Assembly (NCBI GenBank): GCA_023386255.1
Contig: JAEWKB010000320.1
Span: 1 to 12,265 of the forward strand
From: Bacteroidota bacterium
GTDB taxonomy: Bacteria > Bacteroidota > Bacteroidia > Flavobacteriales > Flavobacteriaceae
Direction of reading: 5' to 3'
Length of the DNA: 12,265 nt
Shown: positions 6,209 through 12,265 of the stretch, piece by piece
Position numbering within the stretch: the stretch's first letter is position 1
Layout of the letters: every line of letters begins with the position of its first letter
Made by a program: the position numbers and the translations under genes
The notes under the pieces: model-generated
What the model was told of the DNA's origin: nothing
Databases searched by the model: none
Seen by the model: only the letters and a program-made list of their open reading frames with translations

Positions 6209-8194
6209 ATGAAATTTAAGGTTGTATCGGATTATAAACCCATGGGCGACCAGCCCCAGGCGATAAAGCAACTGGCTGAGGGAATTAAGGCAGGAGATAA
6301 ATACCAGACGCTGCTGGGTGTTACGGGATCGGGTAAAACCTTTACCATGGCTAATGTGATTGAAGAGGTGCAAAAGCCTACCCTGGTACTGGCCCACAAC
6401 AAAACGCTGGCGGCGCAGTTGTATAGCGAGTTCAAGCAGTTTTTCCCAAACAACGCGGTACAGTACTTTGTATCGTACTACGACTATTACCAGCCCGAAG
6501 CCTACATACCTGTTTCGGGCACCTACATAGAGAAAGACCTTTCCATAAACGAAGAGCTTGAAAAAATGCGCCTCAGCACCACCTCTGCCCTGCTTTCGGG
6601 GCGTCGGGATGTGCTTGTGGTGGCATCGGTTTCGTGCCTGTATGGTATCGGTAACCCGGTGGAGTTCCAAAAGAATGTGGTATCGCTGCACAAGGACCAG
6701 GCTATCAGCCGTACAAAGCTGCTTCACCGCCTTGTACAGAGTCTTTATGCCCGTACCGAAGGCGACTTTACGCCCGGCACTTTCCGTATTAAAGGCGACA
6801 CAGTAGAGGTTTTTCCAAGCTATGGAGATGATCCTTTCCGTATCCACTTCTTTGGAGATGAGATAGAAGAAATTGAGGCTTTTGACAAAGCTTCATCTAA
6901 AGTGATAGAAAAATACGACAGGCTAAACATTTACCCTGCCAATATGTTTGTAACCAGTCCGGATGTGCTGCATGGCGCCATTTGGGAGATACAGCAAGAC
7001 CTTGTAAAGCAGGTAGATTATTTTAAGGAAATAGGCAAACATCTGGAGGCCAAGCGCCTTGAGGAACGCACCAACTTCGACCTGGAGATGATTCGTGAGC
7101 TAGGCTATTGCAGTGGTATCGAGAACTACTCCCGCTATCTGGACCGAAGGCTGCCGGGTACGCGTCCGTTCTGTTTGCTGGACTACTTCCCTAAAGACTA
7201 CCTGATGGTAATAGATGAGAGCCACGTTACCGTAAGCCAGGTGCATGCCATGTATGGCGGCGACCGCTCGCGTAAGGAAAACCTTGTAGAATATGGCTTC
7301 CGCCTGCCTGCGGCTATGGATAACCGTCCGCTTAAGTTTGAAGAGTTTGAGGCATTGCAAAACCAGGTGGTGTATGTAAGCGCCACACCGGCCGATTATG
7401 AAATGGAGAAGTCTCAGGGGATATATGTGGAGCAGGTTATTCGCCCGACAGGGCTGCTTGACCCCATTATTGAAGTGCGCCCAAGCCTGAACCAGATAGA
7501 TGACCTTATAGAGGAAATACAGCAGCGCGTGGAGCTTGATGAGCGTGTGCTGGTTACTACCCTTACCAAGCGCATGGCCGAGGAACTGGCTAAGTACCTT
7601 ACCAAAGTTTCCATACGCTGCCGTTACATACACAGTGAGGTAGATACGCTGGAGCGTGTAGAAATAATGCAGGACCTGCGCCGTGGCTTGTTTGATGTTC
7701 TTATTGGGGTAAACCTGCTGCGTGAGGGACTAGATTTACCTGAAGTATCGCTTGTAGCGATACTGGATGCCGATAAGGAAGGCTTTTTGCGAAGTAACCG
7801 CTCGCTGATACAAACCGTAGGCCGCGCCGCACGTAACGTAAACGGTAAGGCCATAATGTATGCCGACAAGATTACCGACAGCATGCAGCGCACTATTGAT
7901 GAGACCAATTATCGTCGCGAAAAGCAGCATAACTTTAACCAGGCCAATGGTATTCAGCCTAAAGCCCTGAACAAAAAAATAGAAAAAAACGTACTCGGAC
8001 GCAGCGAAGCGTACAAACTGGAGCATGCACCTAAGATTGCCGCGGAGCCTGATACTACTTACATGGCGAAAGTGGATATTGAGAAGATTATTCGCGAGAA
8101 GCGTAAAGCCATGGAGAAAGCCGCTAAGGAACTCGACTTTTTACAGGCTGCGAAGCTTAGGGATGAGATTAAGGTGCTACAGGAGAGGGTTTAG
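6209..8194 (+). CDS. uvrB: UvrABC excinuclease subunit B
   Basis: UvrB is the damage-verifying helicase-like subunit of nucleotide excision repair: it receives damaged DNA from UvrA, clamps one strand under its beta-hairpin and recruits UvrC for incision. The 661-aa length is normal. Visible motifs are the Walker A site G37-V-T-G-S-G-K-T44, the beta-hairpin with its tyrosines (SYYDYYQPEAYIP, 89-101), the DNA/UvrA-contact region, Walker B as D336-E-S-H339, the SATPADYE helicase motif near 391-398, motif VI Q535-T-V-G-R-A-A-R-N543 with arginine fingers, and a C-terminal UVR helix pair (about 624-660) that contacts UvrC. The start at ATG 6209 gives the usual MKFKVVSDYKPMGDQPQAI opening. A 109-aa gene follows after 2 nt and is probably co-transcribed. 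Nothing appears truncated or altered. Confidence 0.98.
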   Translation: MKFKVVSDYKPMGDQPQAIKQLAEGIKAGDKYQTLLGVTGSGKTFTMANVIEEVQKPTLVLAHNKTLAAQLYSEFKQFFPNNAVQYFVSYYDYYQPEAYIPVSGTYIEKDLSINEELEKMRLSTTSALLSGRRDVLVVASVSCLYGIGNPVEFQKNVVSLHKDQAISRTKLLHRLVQSLYARTEGDFTPGTFRIKGDTVEVFPSYGDDPFRIHFFGDEIEEIEAFDKASSKVIEKYDRLNIYPANMFVTSPDVLHGAIWEIQQDLVKQVDYFKEIGKHLEAKRLEERTNFDLEMIRELGYCSGIENYSRYLDRRLPGTRPFCLLDYFPKDYLMVIDESHVTVSQVHAMYGGDRSRKENLVEYGFRLPAAMDNRPLKFEEFEALQNQVVYVSATPADYEMEKSQGIYVEQVIRPTGLLDPIIEVRPSLNQIDDLIEEIQQRVELDERVLVTTLTKRMAEELAKYLTKVSIRCRYIHSEVDTLERVEIMQDLRRGLFDVLIGVNLLREGLDLPEVSLVAILDADKEGFLRSNRSLIQTVGRAARNVNGKAIMYADKITDSMQRTIDETNYRREKQHNFNQANGIQPKALNKKIEKNVLGRSEAYKLEHAPKIAAEPDTTYMAKVDIEKIIREKRKAMEKAAKELDFLQAAKLRDEIKVLQERV

Positions 8195-8196
8195 TC

Positions 8197-8526
8197 ATGA
8201 CAGATATTGAAATCAAGAATAAATTACTTACGGCATACTCGCGCAACTTTGGAAATAATGTTAGTGGCTTAGCAGAAGCTGCACGTGAACATTGTATTGA
8301 TGACTATAATATCTTTAAAGAAGAGTTTGATGCCATACAGTCTGAAATGTATAATTATATAGATGATTATACTGAAAAAGAAAATATACAACTTACCGGC
8401 GCAGAACTTGAGGCAATTACGAAAGCTTACTGCGAGGTACGGTTTGCATGGATTGATGCTGAAGCTTTCAGGAGCTTAATGGATTATCTTGCCTGGATAT
8501 GCTGGCATGAGGGTATTCTTAAATGA
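8197..8526 (+). CDS. Small protein of unknown function, downstream of uvrB
   Basis: The ATG lies 2 nt after the uvrB stop codon, so translational coupling and co-transcription are likely. The 109-aa product is acidic, with no signal peptide or clear membrane helix, and should be cytoplasmic. It looks mostly helical (MTDIEIKNKLLTAYSRNFGN ... EFDAIQSEMYNYIDDYTEK ... GAELEAITKAYCEVRFAWID) and has an aromatic C-terminus (LAWICWHEGILK). I do not recognise the family. Its base composition is more AT-rich than uvrB, a sign that it may have joined the uvrB transcript separately. A role in repair is not supported by any motif. Confidence 0.7.
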   Translation: MTDIEIKNKLLTAYSRNFGNNVSGLAEAAREHCIDDYNIFKEEFDAIQSEMYNYIDDYTEKENIQLTGAELEAITKAYCEVRFAWIDAEAFRSLMDYLAWICWHEGILK

Positions 8527-8615
8527 AATAAAACTGCAAAAACAGAAACAGATTAGTTGTTGCAGGAAAAATAAGAATCTTTATCAAAATAATCTTAACA
8601 GCAAAAAAGACAGGT

Positions 8616-9140
8616 GTGTTCGAATTAAAAATTTTGCGTCAACACTGGATAAAAGATGACGGGTTAAATGACTCAACCGATTTATGCTCTCATGGGCAGG
8701 TGTATTTAAGAATTGGTGATGAAGTACTGTCGGATAAAAATAGCGGCTCATGGACATTAACAGCGGCCGGATTATTTATGATGCGTACGCTGACCATCGA
8801 CTGTACGTCAGGGGAACTTGAGAACTTCCTTCTCCCCTGTTGCGGACATTTCATGGTTTTTAATGAAGATGGTAAGAATGTTGAAATTCCATGATGTGTA
8901 AGTGGCGTGGACTGGGGTGTTAATCATGACGGAACAACTGTGCTCTTAACCACTGAAGCTGGCAACGAAACCATTACCCCTTTTGATGATTACAGAAAGG
9001 CTATTGTAGCGTTTGTGAAAGAAGTTGAAGCCTTTTATGGTAACCCTGAGAACAAAGTTATAGATGATGATTATGACAGGGAAATGTTTGAACTGTTTTG
9101 GAATGAATGGCATGAACTGAAACATAAATGGGATTATTAA
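8616..9140 (+). pseudogene. Small gene of unknown function interrupted by one in-frame TGA
   Basis: From GTG 8616 the frame runs 92 codons to TGA at 8892-8894, then continues in the same frame without another stop for 81 codons to TAA at 9138-9140. The two halves read as one protein of 174 positions: MFELKILRQHWIKDDG ... LLPCCGHFMVFNEDGKNVEIP, stop, CVSGVDWGVNHDGTTVLL ... EVEAFYGNPENK ... FWNEWHELKHKWDY. I recall related Bacteroidota hypothetical proteins with a Gly-Cys before an x-x-Gly-x-Asp-Trp stretch at this point, which would make the TGA a one-base change from GGA (recalled, not checked). TGA is a normal stop here (thiN and the gene at 8197 end with it). The second half could be made alone from GTG 8907, but the first half contains the conserved-looking start. 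It is either a recent nonsense mutation, a sequence error, or a real split gene. No signal peptide is seen; function unknown. Confidence 0.65.
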
Positions 9141-9165
9141 TCTGCCTCCTTCTTTCTCATAATTA

Positions 9166-9210
9166 AAAGTTTAATACAGTTTTGATGGATTCAAATCCTC
9201 GTTAAACTTT
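9166..9210. repeat. 9-bp inverted repeat in the gap before the lipoprotein gene
   Basis: AAAGTTTAA (9166-9174) and TTAAACTTT (9202-9210) are exact reverse complements around 27 nt, inside which TTTGA-TGGAT-TCAAA forms a smaller pair. It lies 25 nt after the stop of the interrupted gene and may be an end signal; no T-tract follows. The 125-nt gap shows no convincing promoter box, only a loose TAATACTTTA near 9238. Confidence 0.4.
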
Positions 9211-9265
9211 CCCCAAACAACTTCCTTACATTTCTGTAATACTTTACCTTCAGTAAAAATTTACC

Positions 9266-9838
9266 ATGAAGAATGTATTTCCAGCTTTTGCCTTAGTTGC
9301 GCTTATTTCCTGCAATGATAAAACATCTACTAAAGAAGCTACCACTACTATAGACTGTGTTGCGGTTACTGCGCCTGATGCTTCTAAAACTGAGGAGGCA
9401 CACGCTGCCCCGCTTACGCCTGTTGACTCCATTAAACAGGAAGTTGCCCGTATTAATACAGCCAACCTACCAAGCAAACGCCACGACTTTGTGTGTGACG
9501 AAAAAGCTTATGTGGTATATCACTACGATGGTGGCGCTATAGTTAAGGCAACAATCGACTGGGGAACTGTTGGCGATGCTTATCACAGGGAAGAGTTCTA
9601 TTACCGCAACGGTAGGCTTATCTTCGACTATGACCTGCTTGAAGGCGCCGGCGCTTATGAGGGCGGCGATAAAAAACTCGAGCGCAGACATTATGTAATA
9701 AACGATAAGGTGGTAAAATATATGGAAGATCAGCAGGAGAAACCTTGCGAGTATTGCGAGTACAAGAAAAATTCTGTACCCTATAAGGCCTTAGCTGCCG
9801 AAACCTCTAAAGATTTTGTAAATGTGCTGTGCAAATAG
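9266..9838 (+). CDS. Small lipoprotein of unknown function
   Basis: The 190-aa product starts with a lipoprotein signal, MKNVFPAFALVALISC, with the lipidated cysteine at C16, followed by a Thr/Ala/Glu-rich linker up to about residue 65. The folded part (about 70-190) is beta-rich with repeated strand-turn patterns (KAYVVYHYDGGAIVKATIDW, FYYRNGRLIFDYDLL, RRHYVINDKVVKYM), similar in style to envelope proteins with antiparallel sheets. A CxxC pair, C161-E-Y-C164, sits near the C-terminus, and C77 and C189 are also present, so disulfides are possible. The gene abuts, stop to stop, a secreted thioredoxin-like gene on the other strand; a redox relation is tempting but only inferred. I do not recognise the family. 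Confidence 0.75.
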   Translation: MKNVFPAFALVALISCNDKTSTKEATTTIDCVAVTAPDASKTEEAHAAPLTPVDSIKQEVARINTANLPSKRHDFVCDEKAYVVYHYDGGAIVKATIDWGTVGDAYHREEFYYRNGRLIFDYDLLEGAGAYEGGDKKLERRHYVINDKVVKYMEDQQEKPCEYCEYKKNSVPYKALAAETSKDFVNVLCK

Positions 9839-10399
9839 TTATTTGAGTAGTGGCACAATTTTTTTATCGGTCATCTTTGAGTCATCCCTCCAATCGTTGC
9901 CTTTGTTATCTTTCCATGTAGTTACCATAAGTACTTCACCTTTATTGTCAAGTAAAATGTACTTTGAGTAGTCATCAATCATTTCAAATTTGGCAGGAGT
10001 GATTTCTTTTACAAATTTTCTATTACGCTTGCCTGTTTTCTCTCCATAAACAGAATTTTTATAAATAGCTATTTTAATATCTTTGTCCAGTTTTTGTAGA
10101 TAGTTTACGGCGTCAGATGCTTTTTTACTGCCTTCAGCATCAACAATTATTACATATAAGTCAATATTAAACTGTCTTGCAATTTTAATGGCATTAGGCA
10201 AATGAAGCCTGCAGGGTTCACACCAGATACCAAAGGTGTAAAACAAGGTATTTTTCTTTCCAGAATTTTTAGCAATACACCTTAAGTCGGCAGCATCAAT
10301 TGCTATTGCACCCTTTGTAGATGAAGTTTTTGTGGAACAGTTAGTCTGTGCAAAGGTTATAGAAGATAAAAAGATAAGCAGAAGGCAGAAATTTTTCAT
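9839..10399 (-). CDS. Secreted thioredoxin-like protein (TlpA/AhpC-TSA style)
   Basis: This 186-aa protein has a signal peptide (MKNFCLLLIFLSSITFA, cleavage before Q18) and so acts in the periplasm or outside. The thioredoxin fold is indicated by a beta-strand leading into the active site, 'TLFYTFGIWCEPC', with W59-C60-E-P-C63, then a helix (RLHLPNAIKIARQF) and a strand (DLYVIIVDAEG). T134-P135 may be the cis-proline loop. A late strand pair (YILLDNKGEVLMVTTW) fits the C-terminal part of TlpA-type domains. WCxPC proteins reduce or isomerise disulfides or support cytochrome c maturation; the exact role is not readable. The low-complexity Thr/Ser region after the signal is a linker. Its TAA stop (complement of 9839-9841) directly follows the TAG of the plus-strand lipoprotein gene, leaving no space for a terminator. 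Confidence 0.85.
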   Translation of the reverse strand: MKNFCLLLIFLSSITFAQTNCSTKTSSTKGAIAIDAADLRCIAKNSGKKNTLFYTFGIWCEPCRLHLPNAIKIARQFNIDLYVIIVDAEGSKKASDAVNYLQKLDKDIKIAIYKNSVYGEKTGKRNRKFVKEITPAKFEMIDDYSKYILLDNKGEVLMVTTWKDNKGNDWRDDSKMTDKKIVPLLK

Positions 10400-10421
10400 G
10401 TAGTAATATTTATTTGTTAAT

Positions 10422-10429
10422 CAAATATA
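10422..10429 (-). promoter_or_regulatory. -7 box for the thioredoxin-like gene
   Basis: On the minus strand this reads TATATTTG, matching TAnnTTTG, with the start codon 22 nt downstream. It overlaps a small palindrome, TATTTG-TTAAT-CAAATA (10411-10427), a possible regulator site. No TTG box at the right distance is seen. Confidence 0.35.
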
Positions 10430-10466
10430 ATTAAAATACGCTTTTTCTCATCCCGGTATCCAAAAA

Positions 10467-10494
10467 TTGGTCATGCTAACCGTACATAACTTTA
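10467..10494 (+). promoter_or_regulatory. Candidate promoter of the first esterase gene
   Basis: TTG at 10467-10469 and TAACTTTA at 10487-10494, 17 nt apart, match the phylum consensus except for the last base of the -7 box. Initiation near 10501 would leave a leader of about 45 nt before ATG 10547. Confidence 0.4.
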
Positions 10495-10546
10495 AAATAT
10501 TGTTAAGTCCATAGTGTATTCCCAAGGCTGTTCTTATCTTGATTAT

Positions 10547-11302
10547 ATGAAAATAAAACTTCAGAAAAACGAATTAGGAACGGTAGAAGAATTTACAATC
10601 GAAGCCCCACAGCTTGGTCGGGAAAAACATATTTGGGTGTACCTTCCCTATAACTACAGCAGCTCAAATAAATCATACCCGGTAATTTACATGCACGACG
10701 GGCAGCGTGTTTTTGACCATGCGGAGTCGCCAAAGCGGGACTGGCATGTGGAAGAAAAACTGAATGACCTGCATTCTGAAACTATTATAATTGGCATTGA
10801 GCACGGCGGCAGCACGCACCGCATTGACGAGATGACGCCCTTCCCCAACGAAAAATACGGCGGCGGTCACGCCGATGATTATCTTGACTTTATCATCAAT
10901 ACACTTAAACCTTATGTTGATAACAATTATCGTACACTAACTGATAAAGAACACACTACAATATTCGGAGCATCAGTAGGAGGATTAATTTCATTTTATG
11001 CTTTGCTGAAATTTCCGGAGGTTTTTGGTAATGCGGGGGTGTTCTCGCCGTCGTTCTGGTTCAGCGACGAGATCTTTAAATTAATTGAAGAAATAGAGGT
11101 AATTGAAGGCCGGTTCTACTTTATGGCCGGCGACCATGAAAGCCAGGCCATGGTTCCCGACCTTGAACATATGGAGCAATTAGTGTTTGAACGCGTGAAG
11201 GACAAAAACCAGGTTTACAAAAAAATAGTACAGGGTGGGCACCACAACGAGAAGCTGTGGCGAAAAGAGTTTAAAGAATCCTACCAATGGCTGGTGGGCT
11301 AG
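10547..11302 (+). CDS. Esterase-fold alpha/beta hydrolase (putative esterase family), cytoplasmic form
   Basis: This 251-aa protein belongs to the putative esterase family (PF00756: esterase D, enterochelin esterase and related). Visible features are the strand and oxyanion loop YPVIYMHDGQ (44-53), a central IIGIEHGG motif (81-88), the nucleophile elbow G141-A-S143-V-G145, a probable acidic residue in AGDHE (194-198, D196), and the catalytic histidine in GGHHNEKLW (H233 likely). ATG 10547 is preferred to GTG 10514, because the extra 11 residues are not protein-like and similarity to the second esterase begins after the ATG. No signal peptide is present, so it should act in the cytoplasm, unlike its paralogue at 11757. 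Substrates in the family range from siderophore esters to S-formylglutathione and polysaccharide esters, so none is named. Its stop overlaps the stop of the minus-strand TerB-like gene. Confidence 0.87.
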   Translation: MKIKLQKNELGTVEEFTIEAPQLGREKHIWVYLPYNYSSSNKSYPVIYMHDGQRVFDHAESPKRDWHVEEKLNDLHSETIIIGIEHGGSTHRIDEMTPFPNEKYGGGHADDYLDFIINTLKPYVDNNYRTLTDKEHTTIFGASVGGLISFYALLKFPEVFGNAGVFSPSFWFSDEIFKLIEEIEVIEGRFYFMAGDHESQAMVPDLEHMEQLVFERVKDKNQVYKKIVQGGHHNEKLWRKEFKESYQWLVG

Positions 11303-11700
11303 TTGTGTTGCGCCCTGAACAGCGCCAGAAGGATGTCCGGGTCTATCAATCCTGTTGGTGATTTTCGCATTTCCAATAGCACGCTTTTCATTGCAAAAGG
11401 GCTCAGGCCCATGTTCAGGCCCATCTCCCTTATTGCCACCTGCTCGTTATCATGCAGCACACCATCGGCATGCATAAGCAGTGCCAGCCTGTAAAACTGC
11501 AGTATCCGCTGGTGTTCAGATTTTATAACAACTTTTTCGGCCTCATGCTCAAACAGGCTTTGAAAGGCATCTTTTTCAATCCTGAGCTGTGAAGCAACAA
11601 TCGATAAAAACTGGTACTCCCGCTCGTGTATTTGCCCGTCGATTTTCGCAAACGATATCATTTCAGACAGCAAGCTTAGTTTTTCTTCGTACGTACTCAT
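11299..11700 (-). CDS. TerB-like protein
   Basis: The 133-aa product is all helical and contains two copies of the TerB acidic motif, A-K-I-D-G-Q-I-H-E-R-E (18-28) and M-H-A-D-G-V-L-H-D-N-E (76-86), the internal two-fold repeat that binds metal ions in TerB proteins. There is no membrane segment or signal, so it is cytoplasmic. No other ter gene (terC, terD, terZ) lies near, so a tellurite-resistance role is not supported; stand-alone TerB-like proteins have poorly known functions. I recall relatives labelled 'excinuclease ABC subunit B' in some flavobacterial genomes; that label would be wrong, since no UvrB motif is present. The gene lies between two paralogous esterase genes in the opposite direction. 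Its TAG stop (complement of 11299-11301) shares the palindrome CTAG with the TAG of the first esterase. Confidence 0.82.
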   Translation of the reverse strand: MSTYEEKLSLLSEMISFAKIDGQIHEREYQFLSIVASQLRIEKDAFQSLFEHEAEKVVIKSEHQRILQFYRLALLMHADGVLHDNEQVAIREMGLNMGLSPFAMKSVLLEMRKSPTGLIDPDILLALFRAQHN

Positions 11701-11756
11701 CTTATTGCTATTTTTACTCTAAATTACCGCACTAAATGTTAAAATAAAAGCCAATT

Positions 11757-12265
11757 ATGAAGCATCCCTTTATTTTACTGGCAATCCTGCTGTGTAGTTT
11801 AACAGTTTCAGCACAGGAACCTACTAAGTCGAAAAATGTTTCTTCCTTTACACTTTATTCGCCCCAGCTAAAAGCCGACCGTAAAATTTGGGTTTACCTG
11901 CCATATAACTATAGTGCTTCCAAAAAGAAATATCCTGTAATTTACATGCACGACGGGCAGAACTTGTTCGACCGCAAAACTTCAGCTTTCGGCGAGTGGC
12001 AGGTTGATGAGACACTGGACAGCCTGAAGGCAGAGGTAATTGTAATTGGCATTGAGCACGGCGGAGATAACCGTATCAAAGAGCTGACTCCTTACCCGCA
12101 CCCAAAATACGGCGGCGGCGGGGCTGACGCTTACCTCGACTTCGTGGTAAATACACTAAAGCCCTACACAGAAAGGAATTACTGCATTAAGACAGGAGCA
12201 AAAAACACAACAATATGGGGCAGTTCACTAGGCGGGCTTGTGTCATACTATGCCCTGCTTAAGTA
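11757..12265 (+). CDS. Secreted esterase-fold alpha/beta hydrolase, 5' part
   Basis: An open frame from ATG 11757 runs off the window edge after 169 codons. Residues 1-19 are a signal peptide (MKHPFILLAILLCSLTVSA, then Q-E), so this paralogue is exported. From about residue 41 it aligns closely with the gene at 10547: KIWVYLPYNYSASKKKYPV, YMHDGQNLFD, VIVIGIEHGGDNRI, KYGGGGADAYLDF, and the nucleophile elbow G155-S-S157-L-G159. The acidic and histidine residues of the triad should lie beyond the window. The 56-nt divergent gap with the TerB-like gene has no promoter box I can defend on either strand. The pair differs chiefly by the export signal, so the same chemistry may be used in two compartments. 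Substrate unknown. Confidence 0.87.
   Translation, partial: MKHPFILLAILLCSLTVSAQEPTKSKNVSSFTLYSPQLKADRKIWVYLPYNYSASKKKYPVIYMHDGQNLFDRKTSAFGEWQVDETLDSLKAEVIVIGIEHGGDNRIKELTPYPHPKYGGGGADAYLDFVVNTLKPYTERNYCIKTGAKNTTIWGSSLGGLVSYYALLK

Noticed and set aside
5969..6847. A 292-codon open frame on the minus strand across the uvrB start
   Set aside because: It runs antisense to clear uvrB sequence and promoter, has no family motifs or sensible composition, and its tail enters the GC-rich repeat-like block. Taken as a shadow of uvrB codon usage.
7100..7633. A 177-codon minus-strand open frame inside uvrB
   Set aside because: Fully antisense to conserved UvrB motifs (DESH region) and without protein-like features.
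8892..8894. Selenocysteine codon reading of the in-frame TGA
   Set aside because: The protein has no redox-enzyme motif, the site fits a lost glycine better, and no SECIS-like hairpin was evident just downstream.
9184..9202. tRNA T-arm look-alike (GGATTCAAATCC)
   Set aside because: The T-stem does not pair properly, and no acceptor, D- or anticodon arm can be found around it.
10514..10546. GTG start for the first esterase
   Set aside because: The added residues do not resemble the family and are not a signal peptide; similarity to the paralogue begins after ATG 10547.
11299..11700. UvrB-related or tellurite-resistance function for the TerB-like gene
   Set aside because: There is no helicase or UVR motif, and no other ter genes are near; only the TerB-type acidic repeats are visible.
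1..12265. CRISPR array, anti-phage island, prophage or insertion sequence
   Set aside because: No regularly spaced repeats, cas-like, nuclease-toxin, transposase or integrase sequences were seen on either strand.

Overview
The window looks like a chromosomal segment of a Bacteroidota bacterium, most likely a member of the Flavobacteriaceae. The supports are: promoters of the TTG / TAnnTTTG type in place of E. coli-type boxes; almost no Shine-Dalgarno sequences; many short lipoprotein signals and signal peptides ending in Ala-Gln; a TonB-dependent receptor with an N-terminal carboxypeptidase-regulatory-like domain paired with a DUF4249 lipoprotein; and a Crp/Fnr regulator with the SRIR-type recognition helix common in this phylum. 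No phage, transposase, rRNA, tRNA or CRISPR array was seen.

Layout, left to right. (1) 1-353 is the 3' end of a Crp/Fnr-family regulator. Its stop codon lies inside a perfect palindrome (342-361) with FNR-box geometry, which overlaps the -33 box of the next gene, a lipoprotein serine hydrolase of the beta-lactamase class C fold (414-1556). (2) 1790-5048 is a two-gene outer-membrane import unit: a TonB-dependent receptor and a DUF4249 lipoprotein, separated by a hairpin. (3) 5051-5132 is a perfect 20-bp inverted repeat flanking the only recognisable promoter of thiN, thiamine pyrophosphokinase (5137-5799). (4) 5800-6208 is a gene-free stretch holding an unusually GC-rich block with nested inverted repeats. 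(5) uvrB (6209-8194), the excision-repair helicase, is followed after 2 nt by a small unknown gene (8197-8526). (6) 8616-9140 is one small gene split by a single in-frame TGA. (7) 9266-9838 is a small lipoprotein gene, abutting tail to tail a secreted thioredoxin-like gene on the minus strand (9839-10399). (8) 10547-12265 holds two paralogous esterase-fold genes. The first appears cytoplasmic; the second has a signal peptide and runs off the window. Between them, on the minus strand, is a TerB-like gene whose stop codon overlaps the stop of the first esterase.

Most genes are single units with their own promoters. The clear functional pairings are receptor plus DUF4249 lipoprotein (surface binding and TonB-driven uptake of an unknown ligand), uvrB plus its 109-aa follower (probable co-transcription), and regulator plus serine hydrolase (inferred from the operator-like palindrome). 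The observations most worth following are the inverted repeat around the thiN promoter, which could be an invertible promoter or simply a dispersed repeat; the FNR-like operator; the nonsense-interrupted gene; and the GC-rich noncoding block. All identifications come from reading motifs by eye, without database searches.
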